Part shown: positions 41,735 through 48,747 of the stretch, piece by piece
Numbering within the stretch: the stretch's first letter is position 1
How the letters are laid out: the number at the start of each line of letters is the position of its first letter
Origin: UBA1127 sp034422455
Lineage (GTDB): Bacteria > Chloroflexota > Dehalococcoidia > Lucifugimonadales > UBA1127
Length of the DNA: 64,000 bases
Direction of reading: 5' to 3'
Assembly (NCBI GenBank): GCA_034422455.1
Contig: DAOUJQ010000001.1
Location: 62,001 to 126,000, forward strand
Notes under the pieces: generated by a model
Told to the model about the DNA's origin: nothing
The model's database searches: none
Seen by the model: the letters and a program-made list of their open reading frames with translations, nothing else
Program-made: the position numbers and the translations under genes

Positions 41735-43627
41735 CTACACCTCCCGGAACTCCCCCTCCACCGTGTCGTCCGGCTTCGCGTCCGGGCCCTCGGCGTCCGG
41801 CGCGCCCTCAGCCGATGCCCCCGCCCGCTCGTAGGCCGCCTGCCCCACGCGCTGCAGCGTCGCGTTCAGGTCCTCCATCATCGTGCGCAGCCTGGCCGGG
41901 TCCTCCGTCTGCGCGGCCTGCTGCAGGGCGTCGGCCTTGGTCTGCACCTCCGACTTCAGGTCGTCCGGGATCTGCTCCCCCTGCTCGCTGAGCATCCGGT
42001 GTGCGCTGTACGCAAGCTGGCTCGCGCTGTTGCGAAGCTCGGCCTCCTCGCGCCGCTGCCGGTCGTCCTCGGCGTTCTGCTCGGCCTCCTGCATCATGCG
42101 CTGGATCTCGTCGTCGGACAGCCCGGAGCTCTCCTTGATGACGATCTTCTGCTCGCGGCTGGTCGCCTGGTCCTTCGCCGACACGCTGAGGATGCCGTTC
42201 ACGTCGATGTCGAACGTCACCTCGATCTTCGGAATGCCCCGCGGCGCTGGCAGGATGCCGTCGAGCATGAACCGCCCGATGGAGCGGTTGTCCGCCGCCA
42301 TGGGGCGCTCGCCCTGCAGCACGTGCACCTCGACGCTGCCCTGGTTGTCCGACGCCGTGGTGAACACCTCCGACTTGGACGTGGGAATGGTGGTGTTGCG
42401 CTCGATGAGCGCGTGCCGCACGCCGCCCTCCGTCTCGATGCCCATCGTCAGCGGCGTCACGTCGAGCAGCAGGATGTCCTGCACCTCGCCCTTGAGCACT
42501 GCCGCCTGCAGCGCCGCGCCCACGGCCACGGCCTCGTCCGGGTTGACCGAGCGGCTGGGGTCCTTGCCGAAGATGTTCTTCACCCGCTCGATGACGGCCG
42601 GCATCCGCGTCATGCCGCCCACGAGGATCACCTCGTCGATGTTCGCGGACGAGACGCTCGCGTCGGCCAGCGCCTGCTTGCACGGCGCGTCGACCCTGTT
42701 CAGCAGGTCGTCCGTCATCTGCTCGAGCTGCGCCCGCGTGATCGTGCGCACGAGGTGCTTGGGCCCCGCCGAGTCCGCCGAGATGAACGGCAGGTTGATC
42801 TCCGTCTGCGTCACGGAGGACAGCTCCACCTTGGCCTTCTCCGCCGCCTCCTTCAGCCGCTGCAGCGCCATCCGGTCCGCGCCCAGGTCGATGCCCGTCT
42901 CCTGCCGGAACTCGCGCACCAGCCAGTCGACGGTCTTCTGGTCGAAGTCGTCGCCGCCCAGGTGGGTGTTGCCGTTGGTCGACAGCACCTCGTTCACGCC
43001 CTCGCCGATGCGCAGGATGGAGATGTCGAACGTGCCGCCGCCCAGGTCGAACACCGCGACGGTGGCCTCCGAGTGCTTGTCCATGCCGTAGGAGAGCGCC
43101 GCCGCCGTCGGCTCGTTGATGATGCGCAGGACCTCCAGCCCGGCGATCTTCCCCGCGTCGGTCGTCGCCTGTCGCTGGGCGTTGTTGAAGTACGCCGGGA
43201 CGGTGATCACCGCCTCGGTGACCTTCTCGCCCAGCTTGGTCTCGGCGTCGGTCTTGATCTTCTGCAGCACCTGCGAGGAGATCTCCGTCGGCGAGTACGT
43301 CTTGTCGCCCATGAAGACGTGGGCGTCGCCGTTGGCCCCCGGTTCGATCTTGTAGGGCAGCAGCTTCACGTCCTCCTGCACCACCGGGTCATCCATCCTT
43401 CGCCCCATGAGCCGCTTGGCCGAGAAGATAGTGTGCTCCGGGTTGACGACGCTCTGCCGCTTGGCCGCCAGCCCCACGTAGCGCTCCCCCGTCTTGGGGT
43501 TGACCGCCACGACGGAGGGCGTCAACCGGGAACCCTCCGCGTTCTCCAGGATGATGGGTTGCCCCGCCTCCACGTAGGCGACCACCGAGTTGGTGGTGCC
43601 TAGGTCTATGCCGATCACCTTTGGCAT
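41735..43627 (-). CDS. dnaK: Chaperone DnaK (Hsp70)
   Basis: 630 residues. ATPase signatures IGIDLGTTNSVVAY, VAVFDLGGGTFDIS and VILVGGMTRMPAVIERV; substrate domain with VTPLTMGIETEGG; acidic C terminus. It binds exposed hydrophobic segments and refolds clients with DnaJ and GrpE. Last gene of hspR-grpE-dnaK, 3 bp after grpE. No dnaJ gene is adjacent. Confidence 0.98.
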   Translation of the reverse strand: MPKVIGIDLGTTNSVVAYVEAGQPIILENAEGSRLTPSVVAVNPKTGERYVGLAAKRQSVVNPEHTIFSAKRLMGRRMDDPVVQEDVKLLPYKIEPGANGDAHVFMGDKTYSPTEISSQVLQKIKTDAETKLGEKVTEAVITVPAYFNNAQRQATTDAGKIAGLEVLRIINEPTAAALSYGMDKHSEATVAVFDLGGGTFDISILRIGEGVNEVLSTNGNTHLGGDDFDQKTVDWLVREFRQETGIDLGADRMALQRLKEAAEKAKVELSSVTQTEINLPFISADSAGPKHLVRTITRAQLEQMTDDLLNRVDAPCKQALADASVSSANIDEVILVGGMTRMPAVIERVKNIFGKDPSRSVNPDEAVAVGAALQAAVLKGEVQDILLLDVTPLTMGIETEGGVRHALIERNTTIPTSKSEVFTTASDNQGSVEVHVLQGERPMAADNRSIGRFMLDGILPAPRGIPKIEVTFDIDVNGILSVSAKDQATSREQKIVIKESSGLSDDEIQRMMQEAEQNAEDDRQRREEAELRNSASQLAYSAHRMLSEQGEQIPDDLKSEVQTKADALQQAAQTEDPARLRTMMEDLNATLQRVGQAAYERAGASAEGAPDAEGPDAKPDDTVEGEFREV

Positions 43628-43630
43628 GGG

Positions 43631-44236
43631 TTACGCCTCCCTGCTGTCGTTTGCGTTTGTTGCGTTGTCCTCGTCGTCCCTGCGGCCCGCCTGCACGACC
43701 ACCTGCGCCGGGCGGAGGACCTTGCCGTTTATGCGGTACCCCTGGCGGGTCACCTGCAGCACGTCGCCCTCCCGGCCCTCGCCGGCGTCGTGGTACGCGA
43801 CCACCTCGTGCTCGAAGGGGTTGAACGCCGTGCCCTCGGCCTCGATGCGCTGCAGCCCCAGCGACGTCAGGATGCCGTTGAGCTTCCGCTCGATGAGCCG
43901 GAACCCCTCCAGCCAGCCGCTCTCGGCCTGCGACGCCTCCGCCGGGGCCTGCGCCAGCGCCCGCTCGACGTCGTCCAGCACCGGCAGCACCTGGAGCACG
44001 ACGTTCGCCCCGGCGTTGTTCACCAGCTCCTGCCGTTCCTCCTCGGCCCGCTTGCGGTAGTTGATCAGGTCCGCCTGGGCGCGCTGCGCGAGGGCCTTGA
44101 ACTGGCCCTTCTCCCGCTCCAGCTCTTCCAGCAGGGCCTGCATCCGCTCCTCCTCCCTGGCCTCCGGGCCGGGGGGCAGGACACCCTCGGCGGCGGTCTC
44201 CTCGCCGTCCTGCGGGCTCTGAGTGAACTCCTGCAT
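43631..44236 (-). CDS. grpE: Nucleotide exchange factor GrpE
   Basis: 201 residues. Acidic N-terminal tail, long coiled coil (about 30-100: EELEREKGQFKALAQRAQADLINYRKRAEEER) and the beta wing ending GYRINGKVLRPAQVVV. It releases ADP from DnaK. 16 bp after hspR and 3 bp before dnaK. Confidence 0.95.
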   Translation of the reverse strand: MQEFTQSPQDGEETAAEGVLPPGPEAREEERMQALLEELEREKGQFKALAQRAQADLINYRKRAEEERQELVNNAGANVVLQVLPVLDDVERALAQAPAEASQAESGWLEGFRLIERKLNGILTSLGLQRIEAEGTAFNPFEHEVVAYHDAGEGREGDVLQVTRQGYRINGKVLRPAQVVVQAGRRDDEDNATNANDSREA

Positions 44237-44252
44237 CGGTCCTCCTTTGGGG

Positions 44253-44756
44253 CTAGTGGATGTGCCTCGGCCCCTCGCCGGAACCCGGTTCGCGCTCGGC
44301 GTAGTGGAGCATCTCCAGCACCGACTGGACGTGGCCCTGCAGCGCCGCCGACGCGTCCGTGCCCTGCCGGCCCTCCAGCGCGTGCTGCATCTCCTGCAGC
44401 CGGGCGACCATCTCCAGCGCCATCTCCACGCCGGCGAGGTTCATGCCGCGCTCCTCCACGAGGTACTTGATCATGCGCAGCCGGCTGAGGTCGTGGTCCG
44501 AGTAGTAGCGCACCATGCCGACGCTGCGTGACGGCCGGACGAGTCCGAGGCGCTCGTACTTGCGGAGCGTCTGCGGGTGCATGCGCAGGATGCGGGCCGT
44601 CACGCTGATGACGTAGACGCCCATCGGCTCCGGCTCCTGCTGCTCTGGCGACGGCACGTTGGCCGGGGCCGGGAGCATGGACCGGCCTCGATCGCCCGCC
44701 TCCGGCGGCAGCAGCACGTCAGTCCTGATTTGTACGCGGCGCACGCGGCGTTCCAT
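44253..44756 (-). CDS. hspR: HspR-type MerR-family heat-shock repressor
   Basis: 167 residues from ATG 44756, chosen because a perfect promoter and HAIR-type operator lie just upstream and AAGGAG precedes this ATG; a longer frame to 44816 would put the operator inside the gene. The MerR winged helix at about 46-105 reads VYVISVTARILRMHPQTLRKYERLGLVRPSR, then MVRYYSDHDLSRL. HspR with DnaK as co-repressor shuts the operon until DnaK is occupied by unfolded protein. Here it is the first gene of the operon; in actinobacteria it is the last. A 45-residue Pro-rich N-terminal extension is unusual. Confidence 0.92.
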   Translation of the reverse strand: MERRVRRVQIRTDVLLPPEAGDRGRSMLPAPANVPSPEQQEPEPMGVYVISVTARILRMHPQTLRKYERLGLVRPSRSVGMVRYYSDHDLSRLRMIKYLVEERGMNLAGVEMALEMVARLQEMQHALEGRQGTDASAALQGHVQSVLEMLHYAEREPGSGEGPRHIH

Positions 44757-44777
44757 GCGGTTCTCCTTGCTACCCGA

Positions 44778-44807
44778 ATCATAATGCTTGATACGCGGCG
44801 TGTCAAG
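44778..44807 (-). promoter_or_regulatory. Heat-shock promoter overlapped by a HAIR-type HspR operator
   Basis: On the minus strand TTGACA (44806-44801), a 17-bp spacer and TATGAT (44783-44778) form a near-consensus vegetative promoter. The operator CTTGATA-N7-TGTCAAG spans 44787-44807, matching the HspR inverted repeat consensus (CTTGAGT-N7-ACTCAAG) in nearly every arm position. It covers the -35 and most of the spacer, so repressor binding would block polymerase. Confidence 0.85.
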
Positions 44808-44964
44808 TGTTATCATGCACTCAGCCGCAAGGATGCGCGTAGAACAAAATCGCTACGAAATTCGTTATACCAGCAGGTGCCCAAAAGGCCCGATGGAACG
44901 TTATACACATTGACAGCGTTTAAGAAGGGCGCGGAGACAAAAGCGCGCCAAAGGGAGGTCTACC

Positions 44965-45126
44965 ATGATCTACTTCAAGGCCTGTCCCAAGTGCAGGGGT
45001 GACATCCAGCTGCAGAACGATGGCACCGGCGACGCCCTCCACTGCTTGCAGTGCGGGTTTGAGCGAGTCGTTGCTCCTCATCTGATTGCCAAGGCCCGGC
45101 AGATGCAGAGGGTGAAGGCGGCCTGA
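44965..45126 (+). CDS. Small zinc-ribbon protein (53 residues)
   Basis: Starts MIYFKACPKCRGDIQLQND and continues ALHCLQCGFERVV: two CxxC knuckles at C7/C10 and C27/C30 give one zinc ribbon, followed by a basic tail (KARQMQRVKAA). GGGAGG precedes the ATG at good spacing, and a terminator follows. It is divergent from the heat-shock operon. Similar tiny proteins are nucleic-acid-binding or RNA-polymerase-associated; nothing here decides. Confidence 0.75.
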   Translation: MIYFKACPKCRGDIQLQNDGTGDALHCLQCGFERVVAPHLIAKARQMQRVKAA

Positions 45127-45173
45127 TGTTCGAGTTGGCTGGGGCCAAGCGGCCCGCCTGCCGACCACAACAG

Positions 45174-45206
45174 GAAGGCCCCGGTCACCGGGGCCTTCTC
45201 CATTTT
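45174..45206 (+). terminator. Terminator between convergent genes
   Basis: GAAGGCCCCGG (45174-45184), loop TCA, CCGGGGCCTTC (45188-45198), then TCCATTTTC. It serves the small zinc-ribbon gene and may also work for the DUF309 gene from the other side. Confidence 0.8.
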
Positions 45207-45222
45207 CAGGATGTTGGATTCT

Positions 45223-45657
45223 TCAGACCGCCTTGAACTCGAACGAGGGCATGGCGTCCCAGTCGACGGTCTCGCGGGCCAGCCCATCCAGGACCGCGCG
45301 CACCTGCGACAGCACGGCGGCGGTGTCCAGCCCCGCGAAGGCCGGCGTGAAGGGTGCGAGGTACAGCGCGGCCTGTTCGAGCTGCCGCCCCGCAGGCGCG
45401 GGACTGTGGCGCTCGACGTGCAGCAGCCCGACAGCCGTCTTGATGAGGACGTAGTAGAAGAGCTTGAGCGGGTACGGCGACTCGCGCCACAGGTCCTCCA
45501 GCGTCTCGTGCGCCTGCCAGTAGCGGCGCGTGCGCAGCAGTTCGAGACTCGGCTGAAGGGTTATCGCGAGCGACGGGTCGTCGATGTCCGGCAGGCCGTC
45601 GCGCTGCACGCGTTCCAGCCAGAGAGCGTCCTGGGCGGGGCGAGACGTCGGTTCCAC
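45223..45657 (-). CDS. DUF309 domain protein
   Basis: 144 residues from a GTG at 45657, one base after the stop of the upstream gene. The DUF309 core is RRYWQAHETLEDLWRESPYPLKLFYYVLIKTAVGLLHVERHSPAPAG near residues 45-90, an all-helical fold with the conserved HExLExxWR motif. Function unknown. Translationally coupled to the sulfite-oxidase-like gene. Confidence 0.75.
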   Translation of the reverse strand: MEPTSRPAQDALWLERVQRDGLPDIDDPSLAITLQPSLELLRTRRYWQAHETLEDLWRESPYPLKLFYYVLIKTAVGLLHVERHSPAPAGRQLEQAALYLAPFTPAFAGLDTAAVLSQVRAVLDGLARETVDWDAMPSFEFKAV

Positions 45658-45658
45658 G

Positions 45659-46306
45659 CTACCAGCCGAACCGCTGTTCCTTCCAGGGATCGCCTTCCAT
45701 GTGGTACCCGCGCTGCTCCCAGAACCCCGGCTTGTCGCGCTCCATGAACTCCATGCCGTTGACCCACTTGGGGCTCTTCCAGGCGTAGCGCTTGGGCACC
45801 ACAAGGCGCAGCGGGCCGCCGTGGTCCGGCTCCAGCGGCGCGCCGTCGTGCTTGTACGCGAACAGCACGTCGTCCTGCACCAGCACGTCCAGCGCGAGGT
45901 TTGTCGTGTAGCCGCCGTAGCAGTGCAACATCACGTAGCCCGCGTTGGGCAGCGGCTTGATGCGCTTCATCACCTCGTGGATCGACACGCCCTCCCACGT
46001 ATTGTCGAGGCGGCTCCACGTCGTCACGCAGTGGAAGTCGGCGGTGAGCGCCGTCGACGGCAGGACCGTGAACTCATCCCACGTCCACTCCAGCTTCTCC
46101 TCGACGAGGCCGAAGACGCGGAACTTCCACTTCGCCATATCGATCCTGGGAGTGCCGCCGAAGGTGAGCACGGGGAACTTCTCGGTCAGGTACTGCCCGG
46201 CGGGGGTCCGGAGCCTGGTCTCTTCCGTCATGGCGACGCTGTCCTCCGTGGCGGTCGGTCCGGGCGCATACACGCCCGTGAGCATGTTGGTGAACCATCT
46301 CAGCAT
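45659..46306 (-). CDS. Sulfite oxidase-like molybdopterin oxidoreductase
   Basis: 215 residues, the single catalytic SUOX/MsrP-type domain. The molybdenum-ligand Cys lies in ADFHCVTTWSRLDNTWEGVS; substrate and cofactor loops follow as MLHCYGGYTTNLALD and HGGPLRLVVPKRYAWKSPKWV. No twin-arginine signal and no heme or dimerisation domain, so a cytoplasmic reductase or oxidase is likely. Known relatives reduce methionine sulfoxide or oxidise sulfite. Confidence 0.88.
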   Translation of the reverse strand: MLRWFTNMLTGVYAPGPTATEDSVAMTEETRLRTPAGQYLTEKFPVLTFGGTPRIDMAKWKFRVFGLVEEKLEWTWDEFTVLPSTALTADFHCVTTWSRLDNTWEGVSIHEVMKRIKPLPNAGYVMLHCYGGYTTNLALDVLVQDDVLFAYKHDGAPLEPDHGGPLRLVVPKRYAWKSPKWVNGMEFMERDKPGFWEQRGYHMEGDPWKEQRFGW

Positions 46307-46606
46307 GGGAGATCCCTCGTCACGTCCCTATACGGCAATCGTAGCGTTGCGGGCGAGGGGTGTCAAAGCGGAAGATGAAGCTTGCCCTCAATCCCTCACA
46401 CCGGCGCATGGCCTCCCCCGTACCCCGATACGGGGCCGGTATCCAGAAACCCCGCGCCCAATGGCCCCCTCATCGTCCCTGCGCCCCCCCTCGTCGTTCC
46501 TGCGCAGGCAGGAACCCAAAGGGGCGGGGCAGCGGCGGGGCAACCCCGCGACGGAACACGCTCGCGACCCCAACTTCCCCCGCTCGTCCTGAGCCTGTCG
46601 AAGGAC

Positions 46607-46784
46607 CCTGCCACCACCCCCTGGCGCGAACGCCGTCCCCCCCGCTACCCTCGCCCCATGCACCGCCACCACAACACCACAACCGCCCCACGAAGGGCCG
46701 GGGTTCGCTTCCCCTCGGGTAATATTCGTGTTGTATCTGCAACGTGCCAACTCCCCTACAACACGAACAGCAAGACGAATCCCC
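46607..46784 (+). repeat. Covarying-arm repeat element, copy 2
   Basis: Outer arms GGGGTTCGCTT (46700-46710) and AAGACGAATCCCC (46772-46784); perfect inner arms TTCGTGTTGTA (46725-46735) and TACAACACGAA (46757-46767); centre TCTGCAACGTGCCAACTCCCC. The left part matches copy 1 (CTGCCACCACCCCCTGGCGCG, then CTACCCTCGCCCCATGCACC). Confidence 0.88.
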
Positions 46785-46785
46785 G

Positions 46786-46923
46786 CTACCCTCGCCCCAT
46801 GCGCCGCCACCACAACCGCCCCGCGAAGAGCGACCGGGAATTGTTCCCCCCTGATGAAAAAATTTTCGTGTTGTATCTGCAACGTGCCAACTCAGCTTCA
46901 ACACGAAAAACAAAACAATTCCC
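46786..46923 (+). repeat. Covarying-arm repeat element, copy 3
   Basis: Follows copy 2 head to tail. Outer arms GGGAATTGTT (46836-46845) and AACAATTCCC (46914-46923) and inner arms TTTTCGTGTTG (46863-46873) and CAACACGAAAA (46899-46909) are both perfect. Same centre as copy 1. Confidence 0.88.
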
Positions 46924-47039
46924 TGAAGCCCCAACTCCGCACCCCCATACCGGCGCATGGCCTCCCCCGTACCCCGATACGGGGCCGGTATCCAGAGACT
47001 CCGAGCCAACGGCATCAACATACCCGGACGCCCAACCCC

Positions 47040-47270
47040 CTGCCACCAACCCCTTGCCCCTGCGTCCCGGCCTCTCCTACCGTACCCCCATGGGAAACAC
47101 GAGCGACAGCCGTGGGAAAGTGCGGAAGCCTGGAGGCGCGGCAGGCGAAGACAGGGACTCGTTTCCTCACATTCACAAAAAATTGGTTTCGTAGCTGGGA
47201 TGTGCCACGGCGGCTACAAAACGATGACAAGACGGGATCCCCCGCAGCTACGGAAAACGACGAAACGAGT
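47040..47270 (+). repeat. Covarying-arm repeat element, copy 4 (diverged)
   Basis: Left part CTGCCACCAACCCC ... CTACCGTACCCCCATG; outer arms ACTCGTTTC (47157-47165) and GAAACGAGT (47262-47270) are perfect. Inner TTTCGTAGC / GGCTACAAAACGA surround ATGTGCCACGGC. The outer arm sequence differs from copies 1-3 but equals that of copy 5. Confidence 0.75.
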
Positions 47271-47324
47271 AACCCTTTTCTCCCGCCCCTGAATACCGGA
47301 TTGCGCCGGTATGACGAGAGGGGT

Positions 47325-48641
47325 TTACACGTCGCCGGTGAGGAGGTTCATCACGAGGCCCGTCGGGAGCTTGGGCAGGAAGTACGTGGTCTTCGGCGGC
47401 AGCCGGTGCCCCTCCTTGACCAGCGACTCGAAGACGGCCATGTCCAGCGGCGGCACGAGGAATGCCGCCTGGCACTCGCCGCGCTCGACCTGGCCGAGGA
47501 GGACGTCGAGCTCCGGCAGGAACTCCACCTGCGCCTGGTCGCCGCTGCTGCCGCCGAGCACGGGGTCGAGGACGGAGCTGTGCAGCAGCCACGCCTCGCA
47601 CTGGTACATCTCCGGCGTCGGCGCGTGGGGCAGCGATCCAGCGCCCAGGTTGCCGCGCAGCGACAGGATGGACAGCCGTCCCTCCTCCGGCTCGATCAGG
47701 CCGAGCACCGGCTTGCCAGCCCGCTCCTGCCACGTTGCCGACAGGAAGCTGGTCATGCGCTCCATGTTCATCCCGCCCAACGGCCGCGACTCCACGGTGA
47801 AGAGGCCGTACACCTGCTCCTGCAGGGCGGAGAGCTTGTCCGGCGACAGCCCCGACAGCGCCCGGTGGAAGGAGTGGAGCTGCATGCCGGGGTCCTCGAC
47901 CTCCACGAGGCACATGAGGACGAACTCCGACGCCTGCGAGTCAAGCCGCACCCGCTCGCGGTCACGGACGATGTCACGGTAGGCCAGCGCCGTCTCGTAG
48001 CGGTGGTGGCCGTCGGCAATGTAGATCGGGATCTGCCGGAAGAGCTCCCGCAGCCGCTGCACGGCTTCATCGTCGTTGAGCAGCCAGAGGCTGTAGCTGT
48101 ATCCCCCCGGCGCCTCGGCCGTGCAGCCGGGCTCGCGGTTGGCGATGCACTCCCAGAGCGCGGTCTGGAGGCCGCCGGGGTCGCGGTACATGCCCATGAT
48201 GGGGCTGAAGTTGGCGCCGCACGCCTGCATCATCGCGAGCCGGTCCTCCTTGGGCCCGCGCCGCGTGAACTCGTGCGGCAGGACGATGGCGCGCTCGTAC
48301 TCCTCCAGGTGGACCGCGCCAAACACGCCGACGCGCTGGCGCGGGCCGTCCTCGCTGGGGTACTCCTCGCGCATCACGTAGTAGGCGGGCGCGCCGTCCT
48401 GCATGAGGACGCCTTCGGCGAGCCACGCTTGGAGCTGCGCGGCCGACTGCGCGTAGATGTCCGCGCCCTCGGAGTCGGCTTTGGGCGACTCCAGCCGCAC
48501 GACGTTGTGCGGGCCGCGCGCCAGCAGCCCCTCGCGCCGCTCGGCGGTGATCTCGTCGAACGGCGGGCACAGCACGCTGCCGAGGTCGCCGGCGCGCTCG
48601 GGGTTGAAGCGCACGCCGCGGAATGGTCGCACGTCTGCCAA
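47325..48641 (-). CDS. DUF1015 family protein
   Basis: 438 residues, full length for the family. Begins VRPFRGVRFNPERAGDLGSVLCPPFDEI, then has VVRLESPK, GVFGAVHLEEYE, HEFTRRGPKEDRLAMMQACGANFSPI and YIADGHHRYETALAYRD. The role is unknown; it is sometimes called a HTH-containing or SerC-linked protein, without strong support. Divergent from ligA. Confidence 0.88.
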   Translation of the reverse strand: MADVRPFRGVRFNPERAGDLGSVLCPPFDEITAERREGLLARGPHNVVRLESPKADSEGADIYAQSAAQLQAWLAEGVLMQDGAPAYYVMREEYPSEDGPRQRVGVFGAVHLEEYERAIVLPHEFTRRGPKEDRLAMMQACGANFSPIMGMYRDPGGLQTALWECIANREPGCTAEAPGGYSYSLWLLNDDEAVQRLRELFRQIPIYIADGHHRYETALAYRDIVRDRERVRLDSQASEFVLMCLVEVEDPGMQLHSFHRALSGLSPDKLSALQEQVYGLFTVESRPLGGMNMERMTSFLSATWQERAGKPVLGLIEPEEGRLSILSLRGNLGAGSLPHAPTPEMYQCEAWLLHSSVLDPVLGGSSGDQAQVEFLPELDVLLGQVERGECQAAFLVPPLDMAVFESLVKEGHRLPPKTTYFLPKLPTGLVMNLLTGDV

Positions 48642-48747
48642 GGGACGCTCCTGAAGCGTGAGTTGCGCACAGTATAGGCGAGGCGTTGGCTCCGCTCAAT
48701 TGGGCGGCCCGCAGCTTGACGGTGCAATCGGAGATGGTAGCCTAGTC

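Larger units (their letters stand above)
46307..47324. repeat. One-kilobase repeat-filled intergenic region
   Basis: No credible gene. Contains an ATACCGG/CCGGTAT palindrome with inner CCCCGTACCCCGATACGGGG (about 46396-46445), a TCGTTCCTGCGCAGGCAGGAAC unit (about 46492-46515), a CGTCCTGAGCCTGTCGAAGG unit (about 46583-46605), and covarying-arm elements at 46607, 46786 and 47040. A second ATACCGG palindrome lies at about 46947-46995 and a half-palindrome AATACCGGATTGCGCCGGTAT near 47290-47312. Translations of these repeats look like proteins in several frames but have no codon bias. Confidence 0.85.

Noticed and set aside
46607..46923. Integron attC site or CRISPR repeats
   Set aside because: There is no integron integrase or cassette array, the conserved part is the centre rather than the arms, and copies are dispersed and inverted rather than regularly spaced. 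No cas gene and no short direct-repeat array occurs anywhere in the window.
46382..48677. Long open frames across 46.3-47.3 kb
   Set aside because: These translate palindromic repeats in several frames at once, giving low-complexity peptides such as RRYGAGIQ and PVSRNP; no ribosome site or domain supports them.
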